From: a virus
Reading direction: 5' to 3' (one strand)
IMG/VR virus record: IMGVR_UViG_3300030419_001947
Location: 1 to 23,881 of that record
DNA length: 23,881 nucleotides
How positions within the stretch are numbered: position 1 is the first letter of the stretch; each line of letters starts with the position of its first letter. Below, one piece after another: positions 15,141 through 23,679 of this stretch. The notes below the pieces were generated by a model. That model made no database searches. It was not told the origin of the DNA and saw only the letters and a program-made list of their open reading frames with translations. The translations under genes were made by a program, and so were the position numbers.

Positions 15141-17509
15141 TATTGACCTCTATAACCAAATATTGATTGATCTTCTGCTTGTAATATTGGATCATAAGGA
15201 ATTGGTGCGTCTTGATATGTAACATCTCCACCAAGCCCAATATTAACTGTACCTCCTGCACTAATTGGAGCTAAAGTGGTACCTTCTGTTAATTGTGGTA
15301 TTGTCCCAGTGATCTGCGGAGTAGGGAAAAGCCGTTCATAATCAGCATCTCCGGGTCTAATAGTTCTTTCTGGAGATGCATAACCATATGATCCTGTTTG
15401 TGGATCGTAACCTGTTATCGGCAAAGGGGTCACAGATGATCCCGGCATAAAGTTACTTGGTACTTCATATCCTCTCATCTTGCTATAATCTATTTCCTGA
15501 ACCCACTGTCCATCCCTAAACACCTCTTTCATAGGGGTACCTTCACCACTTGTATACCATTGCAGTTGGGTTCCGTCAGCAGTCAGTTCAGCTGGTATTG
15601 AAAATGGACTAGCGAATGGATTGTGTAATCCCCACATGGTTATATTCTGCGCCCTCTGTGGCAGTCTTGGAAAGATATCCTCCATAAACCGAGAACCAGA
15701 GGCCTCTGCTCTCATCATGTCCATTTGGCCTGTTTCAGGGTCAGCTGTCCAAGGCGCAGGAACATACGTAAAGCCTGATAACGGTTGAAGGTCACCCTCT
15801 GGAGTTATTCCACTACTACGGCTTACCTGATCCATTACCATGTCCATCGCCAGCGCTCGACCCTGTGCGTTAGACACCAAGCCGGGGTAATTTCTAAACA
15901 CTTCTTGTAATAAAGAATCAATTTTAATGGTTGCGGGATATTCACCGCTTTCGTAATCAAATCCACGTTGTGACGGATCACCCGGTATGCCAAGTCTTTC
16001 ACGTAGTGAATACCCATCACCGAATAAAGTTGTGTCCTTAAACCTGTCTGGCTTAGTCCGATATTCGGTAATAGCCTGTTCATTTATTGCGTAAGGAAGT
16101 ACGTCTCCATAAAAATCTTGCACCCATGCCTTTGCTTCAGGGACAGGTTCACCTATTTGTTCACTCTGCTGTGCCTGACTCCAGTAATTGTATGTAATAT
16201 TGTCAATCACATCATCAGAAGGAACTTTTCCTTTATAGATCGTTTTTAATGCACTGGTAACCACTGTGCGTGTTTTATCCCAGTCTGCTAAGTTAGCGTA
16301 CCCAGCTATGCGATCTTCTTCAGCTTTTTTCGATGCTTCTCTTGAAGCCTTATCACGAGCTGCTTCCCTGTCCAAGGCCGTAACATCGGGTCTCTGGTTC
16401 CATGCAGTATTAAAGGAAGCACCAGACATCTTAATAATGTCTTCTGGAGTCCATTTAATTGTTCCAAGATCAGTTCTTGCTTCACGCCACCCTTTAACCT
16501 TGTCCCCAAAAAGCTGCGCCTGCTGATTAACATATGCATCACGTTGTGCTACAGCAGCAGCTTCTGTTGGTTTAAGAATTGAATTTCTTTGTCTTTCACT
16601 CTCAAATCTCTTTTTGAACCACGCTACAGGATCACTTGTAATCGCCTGGTAATCTTCCTCTGTCAGCTGAACATCAGCCTGACGTGCTTCAAGAATTTCT
16701 CTCTGTTCTGCTTGAGTTTTTGGGTTATCAGTAAAATGCGTAAGAAGAAAACCTAAATCTAACTGCTGTTCGTTTGTTCCTTCTGGCCCCGCATTTAACA
16801 TGGCCCGCTTAGACAATGTTTTTATAGCAGGGTTATATGCTGTTCCCTGTCTTTCTAAAGCAGCTTCAATCTCAGGCCAGAACTTAACAACCTGTTTAGC
16901 CGCTTCTGGTCGAGTCATTGCATCAATGAGACCAAGGTCTTCAGCTGCATCAAGATATGCTGCCTGTTTTAAATCTGTCGTAAAATGTAATGGTTGGTTT
17001 TCTACTCTTGTTTCCTGTATAGCCTTAACATCCCTTAAAGCCATTAGAATTGGAACCCATGAAGAAGGAACATCTCCTTCAAAAGTAGTTAACCCGCCCC
17101 ACGTAAGAGGTTGTCCTTCTACCTGTACTGTTGTGCTTGCGTGTGGATTTAAAACAAATGTTTGAATTAAATTAGCAGCTATAGTCCTTTCTTCTTCTGT
17201 TGGAACCCTTCCTGTCTGTGCTTCAAAAAGCTCATTCCAAGCTACATACGATTCATCAAAAAATAAGACTACATCCTCAATATTAATATGATCCCGCGCA
17301 CCTTTAAATTCATTTCTTGCTTCCTGCACGTCACCTGCAACATCATCTAACTCTTGATCAAAGTAAGCTGCCTGTCGTGCCATCCAGTCAATGCTTAACT
17401 TAGAGTCTGGCAGCCTCACTATCATGTCACGAATTTCTTTCAGCACCTCTCTAAGGATAGTCTTATCCCAGTTATAATATGGACTCTCATAAGGTTTAGG
17501 CCCGGCCAT
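15140..17509 (-). CDS. Large (789 aa) hypothetical protein between portal and scaffold
   Basis: 789 aa starting MAGPKPYESPYYNWDKTI. The ATG lies 14 nt inside the preceding 62-aa gene, with AGAAG upstream. The first two thirds are mostly helical with charged segments (REVLKEIRDMIVRL, EAARDKASREASKKAEEDRI, DPVAWFKKRFESERQRN); the last 150 residues are Pro/Gly/Thr-rich and beta or disordered (PITGYDPQTGSYGYASPE, TLAPISAGGTVNIGLGG). No signal peptide, membrane helix or known catalytic motif is evident. It is coupled at both ends to neighbours (a 1-nt TAATG overlap with the 1215-aa gene). Its place directly after portal and its size suggest an internal core, ejection or portal-associated protein. 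I do not recognise a family. Confidence 0.75.
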   Translation of the reverse strand: MAGPKPYESPYYNWDKTILREVLKEIRDMIVRLPDSKLSIDWMARQAAYFDQELDDVAGDVQEARNEFKGARDHINIEDVVLFFDESYVAWNELFEAQTGRVPTEEERTIAANLIQTFVLNPHASTTVQVEGQPLTWGGLTTFEGDVPSSWVPILMALRDVKAIQETRVENQPLHFTTDLKQAAYLDAAEDLGLIDAMTRPEAAKQVVKFWPEIEAALERQGTAYNPAIKTLSKRAMLNAGPEGTNEQQLDLGFLLTHFTDNPKTQAEQREILEARQADVQLTEEDYQAITSDPVAWFKKRFESERQRNSILKPTEAAAVAQRDAYVNQQAQLFGDKVKGWREARTDLGTIKWTPEDIIKMSGASFNTAWNQRPDVTALDREAARDKASREASKKAEEDRIAGYANLADWDKTRTVVTSALKTIYKGKVPSDDVIDNITYNYWSQAQQSEQIGEPVPEAKAWVQDFYGDVLPYAINEQAITEYRTKPDRFKDTTLFGDGYSLRERLGIPGDPSQRGFDYESGEYPATIKIDSLLQEVFRNYPGLVSNAQGRALAMDMVMDQVSRSSGITPEGDLQPLSGFTYVPAPWTADPETGQMDMMRAEASGSRFMEDIFPRLPQRAQNITMWGLHNPFASPFSIPAELTADGTQLQWYTSGEGTPMKEVFRDGQWVQEIDYSKMRGYEVPSNFMPGSSVTPLPITGYDPQTGSYGYASPERTIRPGDADYERLFPTPQITGTIPQLTEGTTLAPISAGGTVNIGLGGDVTYQDAPIPYDPILQAEDQSIFGYRGQ

Positions 17510-17684
17510 TTCTTCTCCCTAACAAAACATCAGGTCTTAAATTATTTGCTCTAGCCCATGCATTGAAATCCTTACGTTTAGGCTTTGGAACATACTGATC
17601 TTTAAATGCTTCAACCTGTTCCCTAAATCTTAACTGTGCAGTCAATACAGGGTCTCTTAATAAATCCGTTTCTTTTCCTGCCAT
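17496..17684 (-). CDS. Small basic hypothetical protein
   Basis: 62 aa starting MAGKETDLLRDPVLTAQ. The ATG shares one base with the portal stop (TAATG), with AGGG/AGGA upstream; the 3' end overlaps the 789-aa gene by 14 nt. It is a helical, basic protein (LRFREQVEAFKDQYVPKPKR, FNAWARANN, LLGRRNGRA) with no recognised domain. Both overlaps and the intact frame support it as a real gene. A portal-linked assembly factor is possible but unproven. Confidence 0.75.
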   Translation of the reverse strand: MAGKETDLLRDPVLTAQLRFREQVEAFKDQYVPKPKRKDFNAWARANNLRPDVLLGRRNGRA

Positions 17685-19543
17685 TATCCTACCCTTTGCC
17701 CTGACGGCATATCTCTACCGAGGCCAGTTGCCGTCCCTAGTTGTGAACCTAGAATATCAAGTCCGCCAAGCCCCTGTGGGTATACAGACTCACGTCCTGC
17801 CCCTGTAGCCATCCTCTGCCCCTGTATATTTTGCTCTCCCGGCCTTTGAAGTTGCGCCTGGTTTGGAAGATACTGCGTTCCAAGCTGGTTCCCTGTTGGT
17901 GGTGCAATATCCGCAGCCTGCGCCCTCTGCTGTTCCAGTTGAACAGCCTGTGCAACTTCTGCCGCCTGTTCCGCTCTTGTCATTTCAAGAAGTTTTTCAG
18001 CAGCCATCTGGTTCTGTTCCTCAAGCGGATTTGTAATACCAACTCTTCGCTGCGCTTCATATAGACTGATAAGTCCTGACCCACCATTCCATAGCCTAAG
18101 TGCAAGTAAAGCTTCACGCTCTCTCTCTTCTGGAGCCTCTGCTTTAAGGCTTACATTATTCTCATAGAATGCCTTAATATCATTTGGCTCAATCGATTGA
18201 TCAAACTCATGTACTGTACTTCTTCCATGAACAGTAACCCTACCCATAGCCTTATTATTCACAAGTTTAAGGAACTTCTGGTTTGCTTCTTCCATTCCTC
18301 TTGCCATAGCGTCTGCAAACTTACCAAATACAAGTCTGCCTGTACCCGCAAGTACCGATAATGCAAATCCTGTAGATACCCCTGAAGGTCGCATACCACG
18401 CACTACGTTAGGAAAAGTTGCTTCCTCAATCATGGTTTGTACCATGCCAAGCTGTTGCAGTATTTCCTGTGGAGGCATTGCTAATGGTGACGGCTCTATC
18501 TGGACATTTGGACGTACCCAGTTCTTAGAAGCAAACAGTTCGTACTCATCCATAGTTGATTCAGCTGATGAAGCTGGCCCATAGAAGTCTATGGTTCTCC
18601 ATGCATACTGCCTCAATATAGCTTCATACTGTGTAATCAATCTCGCTTCTGAGTCAAGAAGACTATGTACAGGTTTTAGTATCCCCTGATATCTATGTTC
18701 AGGAGACCCAACATCATAATCTATTGATGATGCTGGCTGTATCTTTATATACGGATTAAATCCATAGCCGTGTTTGTACGGCCCCCATACCCATTCACCG
18801 TCTGCCATTCTTCCACACCAGGTGTCGTCCCAGTACTCGAGGAAAGTAACAGTTTCCGATGTGGGCATAACTGGCGCCCACTCTGGATAAAGTGCGCGGA
18901 TATCATTGCAATGAGCCTCATAGAACTCAATTGCCCACTTCATCCCTGCTCTTGAATCATCCCAAATTAAGTTCTTTGGATTTACTGCATCCAGTATAAA
19001 AGGAAAAGATATATCTCTTTCATCTAAATGATCTTTTAATGCATCTTTATACTCTTCTTCCGAATCATAATCATCCAATTTTGGGCTATCAGGCCATTTG
19101 TCTCCATCCCACCATGCTTTCATGAAGGACACGCCGTATTGAATAGAATGTTTTACAACAGTTCTTTTCTTGTGTTCGGGTATATGCATCCATACGCCCT
19201 GTAAGAATTTCTGTATTCTCTCTGACCTATTCTTCGCACGAGGCGATGGGGCAGGAACAAATATAGATGGATTATTTACATCCACATGGTCTGTTGCGAC
19301 ATTAACAATAGCGTGAGGAGTTGCAGGACGAACTGGATCAATCGGCATATCATCTGGAATCGGAACAGTTCTTGTTCCAAAATAGAATTCATCTTCTTCA
19401 TCACACTGAGCATGGAACTGCTCAAAGTGCGTTCGATATGTTTCAAATATCTGTAAAACTTCTTCATCCGTTGGCTTGGAATCATCATAGACCTGATCAC
19501 CGGGAACCAGCGGATTACCTGTATCAAAATTTATCAATACCAT
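17684..19543 (-). CDS. Portal protein
   Basis: 619 aa starting MVLINFDTGNPLVPGDQ, with a 1-nt overlap with TerL (TAATG) and AGGAG upstream. Features of podovirus-type portals are visible: an N-terminal helix with acidic aromatic content (EQFHAQCDEEDEFYFG), the wing segment PHAIVNVATDHVDVNNPSIF, HSIQYGVSFMKAWWDGDKWP, an Asp/Trp-rich region DAVNPKNLIWDDSRAG, then SLLDSEARLITQYEAILRQY and the stem helices with EEATFPNVVRGMRPSGVSTG. The last 100 residues are Gln/Ala-rich and disordered (EVAQAVQLEQQRAQAADI), likely inside the head or contacting terminase. The length is within the usual 500-700. Its place directly after TerL is canonical. It forms the dodecameric DNA entry vertex. Confidence 0.9.
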   Translation of the reverse strand: MVLINFDTGNPLVPGDQVYDDSKPTDEEVLQIFETYRTHFEQFHAQCDEEDEFYFGTRTVPIPDDMPIDPVRPATPHAIVNVATDHVDVNNPSIFVPAPSPRAKNRSERIQKFLQGVWMHIPEHKKRTVVKHSIQYGVSFMKAWWDGDKWPDSPKLDDYDSEEEYKDALKDHLDERDISFPFILDAVNPKNLIWDDSRAGMKWAIEFYEAHCNDIRALYPEWAPVMPTSETVTFLEYWDDTWCGRMADGEWVWGPYKHGYGFNPYIKIQPASSIDYDVGSPEHRYQGILKPVHSLLDSEARLITQYEAILRQYAWRTIDFYGPASSAESTMDEYELFASKNWVRPNVQIEPSPLAMPPQEILQQLGMVQTMIEEATFPNVVRGMRPSGVSTGFALSVLAGTGRLVFGKFADAMARGMEEANQKFLKLVNNKAMGRVTVHGRSTVHEFDQSIEPNDIKAFYENNVSLKAEAPEEREREALLALRLWNGGSGLISLYEAQRRVGITNPLEEQNQMAAEKLLEMTRAEQAAEVAQAVQLEQQRAQAADIAPPTGNQLGTQYLPNQAQLQRPGEQNIQGQRMATGAGRESVYPQGLGGLDILGSQLGTATGLGRDMPSGQRVG

Positions 19544-20976
19544 TAGAGATCAACTCCTGCTTTATCCCATCGATCTTCTACACGTTTTAGTCTTCTGTCC
19601 TTCATGTATCGTTCACCAAAACTCATCCCCATTGTACCGTATCCACTGTTGGCTTCCGCCTGTGTAGGTAAGTATCTTCTTCCCGGACCTCTTCTTCTCG
19701 ACTGATATGAAACTGGTTCGTTACATGCATTTAATGCCAGGGCCAGAGCAAACACTTCGTCGTCATGTTCACCAGCTGGCGCCTGTGCCTTAAAGTTTCC
19801 ATTTGACATTCTTATATGTTGAAACGCTCTCAGCTGTCTCAGCATTATAGGGATAGCTGGAAACTGTATTGTCTTATGTTCCATTGCCACGGTTAAATTT
19901 GCAAGTACTTCTTCACGTACACTTCTCTGTAAAGATATACCTTCGACTGGCATATTGTATGCCATCAGGTCTTCGACCATAGCTTTACCCATACCAGTTG
20001 CATCAGCAATTATTCTCTGTAATCCCCACTCCTCGTTGATAGCCACTATATGTTGTTGTACCTGTGACCATGACTCTGAGTCCCAGAACCTGTGATATAC
20101 AACTCTTCGTTCATCGGCATCCATTACGGTAAGAACTGTAAAGTCACGGCTGACACCAAGGTCAAGTCCTGCGACATAGTTCTTTCCCGGTAGGGGAGCG
20201 TCAAGTAAATCACCTGCGATACATTCCTCGATGTTTGAAAAGAATCCCGCTGATAGCGAGAACTCTGCGAGATACATACGTCTCCATGCTGACTCAGGCA
20301 TAACCTCCTTGTCAGACTCTACCTCGTCCACATCATCTTCATTAAGTAATGGATTCTGGTACACCGTGTAATGGAAATACCTGTGGTTCTTATATGCACC
20401 TCTTTGAGCTGCTGCACATCCACGCCTGAACCAGTGTTCAGGGTAGAGGGAAGGGATGCCTTCATAGAAGGCTTTCCCCATTCGACCTGCCTGTCTAAGG
20501 GTAGGTCGCAATTTTTCAGCTGCTGCATTTGGGATATCCTGTGCTTCAGATACCCAGAGGAAGTCCAGCCCCACAGTCTGTAACGCCTGTGCATTATCAG
20601 CAGATTTCATTTCTATAAGTCCCCACACTTCCTCAGTCATACCATTCAATGTAATGGTCATATTCGCCTGGTTAACTTCTCGTATCCAGTCAGGATTAAG
20701 AAGTTGTAGTAGTTCGTTCCATGCCTGTCTGCCCTGTACGTAGGATGGAGCAACTACCCATGCGTGAAACCCCGGTGGAACAAGTTGATACCTGTTAATT
20801 GATTCCATCGGACGGCTGAGAGATTCGTAATATGCGGACTCTAACTCACCAAGAGCGCAACGAGACTTACCCCAACGTCGTGCCGCCTCTAACCATTTCT
20901 CCTTGGAATTAAGACTGTGTACTTCTATCTGACCTTCGTGTGGACTATACCGCGTCCTCAACAATTGCTGTGTCAT
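19543..20976 (-). CDS. terL: Terminase large subunit (ATPase/nuclease)
   Basis: 477 aa. The ATG lies 32 nt inside TerS, with GGAG 8 nt upstream; the opening YSPHEGQIEVHS is the usual TerL N-terminal adenine-binding segment, supporting this start. The Walker A variant is AARRWGKS (residues 31-38). Walker B is LDFLWVSE (137-144), with Ser in place of the usual Asp before catalytic Glu144. A coupling-motif-like segment is YEGIPSLYPEHW (171-182). The RNase H-like nuclease triad is visible as GLDLG (Asp272), IIADATG (Asp325) and EHDDEVFALALA (Asp405/Asp406). With portal and TerS it pumps DNA into the prohead and cuts it. Length and order are canonical. Confidence 0.95.
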   Translation of the reverse strand: MTQQLLRTRYSPHEGQIEVHSLNSKEKWLEAARRWGKSRCALGELESAYYESLSRPMESINRYQLVPPGFHAWVVAPSYVQGRQAWNELLQLLNPDWIREVNQANMTITLNGMTEEVWGLIEMKSADNAQALQTVGLDFLWVSEAQDIPNAAAEKLRPTLRQAGRMGKAFYEGIPSLYPEHWFRRGCAAAQRGAYKNHRYFHYTVYQNPLLNEDDVDEVESDKEVMPESAWRRMYLAEFSLSAGFFSNIEECIAGDLLDAPLPGKNYVAGLDLGVSRDFTVLTVMDADERRVVYHRFWDSESWSQVQQHIVAINEEWGLQRIIADATGMGKAMVEDLMAYNMPVEGISLQRSVREEVLANLTVAMEHKTIQFPAIPIMLRQLRAFQHIRMSNGNFKAQAPAGEHDDEVFALALALNACNEPVSYQSRRRGPGRRYLPTQAEANSGYGTMGMSFGERYMKDRRLKRVEDRWDKAGVDL

Positions 20977-21511
20977 CTTCTATCTCCAAGTACCTGTGAG
21001 GTGTTCGTCGATCTGGTATTACCGCTCCGGGAACTAGATCATCTGCGACAATTGGTTTGATCTTAGGTTTTACTTTACCACGTCCGCCACCCTTTGTTGG
21101 CCCTTCTTCATCTGGTAATGCCTGTATCTGCTTGATCACAGCAAGTCGTTTTTCCACTGGTAGTTCGGGATCGTTAAGCATCTGTACAAGATGCCACTTC
21201 GCCACACGTTTAAGTTCATTGTTTGGCAGTTCATCTACTGCGGTTGCTCTTTGTCGTATCAGCTTGGCAGCGACACTAAAGTAAACATTCTTTCTTACCC
21301 ACTTGGTAAGCCATGACTGTGACCGTCCAACATAAGCAAGTGCGCCTGAGTCCTTTGCATGAAACTGTCTTACCCAGAGGAACGCCTTCATCTCTGATGT
21401 AAAAGTTTCCCAACCTTCTATCTGCGATCCGTAATCACTTCTCTTTGCAGCTGAAGCGATTGTCGAAGATATGAGTGCTGGATGTATATCTACTGCTTCT
21501 TTACGTGGCAT
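20945..21511 (-). CDS. terS: Probable terminase small subunit
   Basis: 188 aa starting MPRKEAVDIHPALISS; its ATG shares one base with the stop of the upstream gene (TAATG). Residues about 41-75 contain a helix-turn-helix-like stretch (DSGALAYVGRSQSWLTKWVR) preceded by the helix EMKAFLWVRQF. A helical oligomerisation-like segment follows (ELKRVAKWHLVQML, EKRLAVIKQIQALP), then a Gly/Lys-rich linker (KGGGRGKVKPKIKPI) and an acidic tail. DNA-binding N-domain, helical core and flexible C-terminus is the TerS layout, and the gene overlaps TerL by 32 nt. Family similarity is not certain by eye; synteny carries most of the weight. Confidence 0.8.
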   Translation of the reverse strand: MPRKEAVDIHPALISSTIASAAKRSDYGSQIEGWETFTSEMKAFLWVRQFHAKDSGALAYVGRSQSWLTKWVRKNVYFSVAAKLIRQRATAVDELPNNELKRVAKWHLVQMLNDPELPVEKRLAVIKQIQALPDEEGPTKGGGRGKVKPKIKPIVADDLVPGAVIPDRRTPHRYLEIEDDTAIVEDAV

Positions 21512-22944
21512 TATTTTTTCTTCAGCATATCTCTGATATCTTCATAAATAAATTCATCCTTAAGGAGCGATTTAACTTCAATTGGGGATATCCCATATAT
21601 CTGTGAAATCTGTTGTGCTTTATGGAAAAAATTATCAGACTTTAAAAATTCCTCAAATAACTTTTCTTGTTTAGGGCTTAATCCCTTGGTCTGCATTTGT
21701 CTATATGGCTCATCTTTAAGTTTAAGATGTTTATCAAGACGCTCAGAAGTAACACCCTGTGGCCTTGCCCCTTTTCCTTCATTAGGCAGTCTGCTTCCTA
21801 TTATATCTGAGGCACCAACTCTTGTTCTGATAGCTTCCCATATTTTTGCCTGGTCAGCAATTGATACCTGACCTTTTGATGTTGTATCAGAGTAATTTAA
21901 TAGTGGTTGTAATCTATCTGAATCCCAAGCCTCCATTGCATAGACATCCCTACGCTGAAAAGAGTCGGCAAGTTTATCTTTTGGCAAATACCCTCTGATA
22001 TCTACTTTCCATGGGCTTCGACTAAACAACTGATCCATCGTTGGTATTGCTTCGTCACCAAGTCTTTTAAAATTACTTTCATCGTATAGCCAATCTTCAA
22101 ATGCATCATATAAAACTTTTCTTCCTTCTATATCAAAACCAGGATATGCCTCGACTCGGAATTTAAGTGTGTCGTCACTAGCATCAAGAACATCAAATAC
22201 ATACGTATCCGATCCAGTTCTATTAAATTTGTCCGCAAGATCATCCATAAAAGGATACTGATGAGATACTGGTATACCTTCACCTAATCCGCCCTTGAAG
22301 TATGGACTGTCTGGTTGAAACCGACTTCCTCCCATAAAGTCAGCCATTTCGCGAGAGGTATTCGTAACATCCTGTATTTTAAATTTACCACCTTCCGTTA
22401 TTGATTCCAGTACCCTTTGTCCTGGCTGTAATAAATCTGCCGAAGTTCCTTCAGCAGTTCTTCTTATATTCTTCAATGCTACAGCAGAAATCGGGCCAAC
22501 CATCTTGCCGATATCAGCAGCATGTCCAAGTATTTGTCCACCTGGAACAGCCTCTCCGATATCGAGAGCTGCGTCTAATGCGTCCCATCCACCTTGCCAC
22601 TCTTCCGTTCCAGCTCGATGCATCCACGACCCAGGAGTAACATCACGCTCTTTGGCTTCCTGTATATTTTCTTGCCACCCAAGATGCATTGGAGAAAAAG
22701 AACCGGGCGCAATAGCATGTTGAAAAAACCCAAAAGGCATTTGAAATGACGAAACATTCTGTTCGTCTACGGTTAGTCCTGATCGTTGTGGGGGTACAGA
22801 TGAATAAGTTGGGCCACCGATATTAATGTTCTGTTCAAATGGTGCAGCTGGTAATCGGTTAACAAGTCCTAGGGGAGCAATCTGTCCCTGATGAAACCTT
22901 GCACCTTCAGGTTCAAAGGCCGGATCTTTCCATGGTTCTGCCAT
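21511..22944 (-). CDS. Hypothetical protein with helix-turn-helix-like C-terminus
   Basis: 477 aa from the ATG at 22944, 2 nt after the previous stop. A longer frame from 23055 exists but would overlap that gene by 109 nt. The N-terminal third is Pro/Gly-rich (SSVPPQRSGLTVDEQNVSS, FFQHAIAPGSFSPMHLGW). A small hydrophobic helix follows near residues 130-155 (EAVPGGQILGHAADIGKMVG). The middle contains FDVLDASDDTLKFRVEAYPG and acidic/aromatic segments. Residues about 441-462 read KAQQISQIYGISPIEVKSLL, a plausible helix-turn-helix, and the protein ends DMLKKK. It is coupled to TerS by TAATG. The family is not recognised; it may be a DNA-binding packaging accessory or a virion protein. Confidence 0.78.
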   Translation of the reverse strand: MAEPWKDPAFEPEGARFHQGQIAPLGLVNRLPAAPFEQNINIGGPTYSSVPPQRSGLTVDEQNVSSFQMPFGFFQHAIAPGSFSPMHLGWQENIQEAKERDVTPGSWMHRAGTEEWQGGWDALDAALDIGEAVPGGQILGHAADIGKMVGPISAVALKNIRRTAEGTSADLLQPGQRVLESITEGGKFKIQDVTNTSREMADFMGGSRFQPDSPYFKGGLGEGIPVSHQYPFMDDLADKFNRTGSDTYVFDVLDASDDTLKFRVEAYPGFDIEGRKVLYDAFEDWLYDESNFKRLGDEAIPTMDQLFSRSPWKVDIRGYLPKDKLADSFQRRDVYAMEAWDSDRLQPLLNYSDTTSKGQVSIADQAKIWEAIRTRVGASDIIGSRLPNEGKGARPQGVTSERLDKHLKLKDEPYRQMQTKGLSPKQEKLFEEFLKSDNFFHKAQQISQIYGISPIEVKSLLKDEFIYEDIRDMLKKK

Positions 22945-22946
22945 AT

Positions 22947-23678
22947 CTAGAATCCAAAGGGATTCATCTGCATTTGTCTCATCCAAGGAATATTGGCGCC
23001 GTACTGATTCATAATTTCCCTGAATCCCTCTGGTGTCATTTCTCTTCCTGTCCATACCCTTGGCACACCCTGAAAGGAATTACCGAAATTCCTGTTTGGT
23101 GCCTGGTAATGCGGTGTGTTTCTAAAAAAATCTGACCCATAATAATCCATCGGATTCATACCAGGACGAAACTGTCCGCCCTGCCAGTGGTTTAACATTC
23201 CATGCTGACCTCTATATGCATCTTCTCCACCAAAAACCGTACCTTCTGGAGTACGGTATGGAACAGGTCTCGACCATGCTGGATGCATAGGATTAATTGA
23301 ATAACCCGGAGCGTGAACTCCCTGCCCGGTAAATCCAGGAGACGTCCTAGTGTCCCATATTGGGTTCATGTTCATCATTCCAGATTGCACAAGCCGTTGA
23401 GCAAAAGGCATAGGTGTTGCCTGTGGGGCTTGCTGTTGTATGCCTGATGGTAAATTATTAGTCCTTACTCCTGTCTGCCGTGTCGGGTCAACAGGGTCGT
23501 TAAAAGTCTGTTGTTGTTGTTTCCTGGTGTTCCGTTTCGCCTTTGACTTTGGACTGCGCTTAGGTGACCAAGTGTCAGGAAAATTGATTGGATTCCAAGC
23601 CAAGCTACGCCGTGTGTTTGGGTCAACTGGATCGTTAACCCCTGACTGACCACCTGTAAATTGATATCGCATCGTCAT
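22947..23678 (-). CDS. Low-complexity Pro/Asn/Gly/Met-rich hypothetical protein
   Basis: 243 aa starting MTMRYQFTGGQSG, 1 nt after the 28-aa gene. The sequence looks largely disordered: Pro, Asn, Gly, Gln and Met dominate, with aromatic residues spaced along the chain (RPGMNPMDYYGSDFFRNTPH, GNSFQGVPRVWTG). The motif NDPVDP[N]TR occurs twice, at residues 15-22 and 60-66, separated by a basic Lys/Arg stretch (SPKRSPKSKAKRNTRKQQQQ). No signal peptide or membrane helix. Absence of a fold-like hydrophobic core suggests a flexible virion or packaging protein. The frame is intact over 732 nt and neatly packed between neighbours, so I accept it as real. Function unknown. Confidence 0.72.
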   Translation of the reverse strand: MTMRYQFTGGQSGVNDPVDPNTRRSLAWNPINFPDTWSPKRSPKSKAKRNTRKQQQQTFNDPVDPTRQTGVRTNNLPSGIQQQAPQATPMPFAQRLVQSGMMNMNPIWDTRTSPGFTGQGVHAPGYSINPMHPAWSRPVPYRTPEGTVFGGEDAYRGQHGMLNHWQGGQFRPGMNPMDYYGSDFFRNTPHYQAPNRNFGNSFQGVPRVWTGREMTPEGFREIMNQYGANIPWMRQMQMNPFGF

Positions 23679-23679
23679 G

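Noticed and set aside
22945-23055. Longer start (514 aa) for the 477-aa gene
   Set aside because: It would overlap the preceding gene by 109 nt; the ATG at 22944 sits 2 nt after that gene's stop, matching the tight packing elsewhere.
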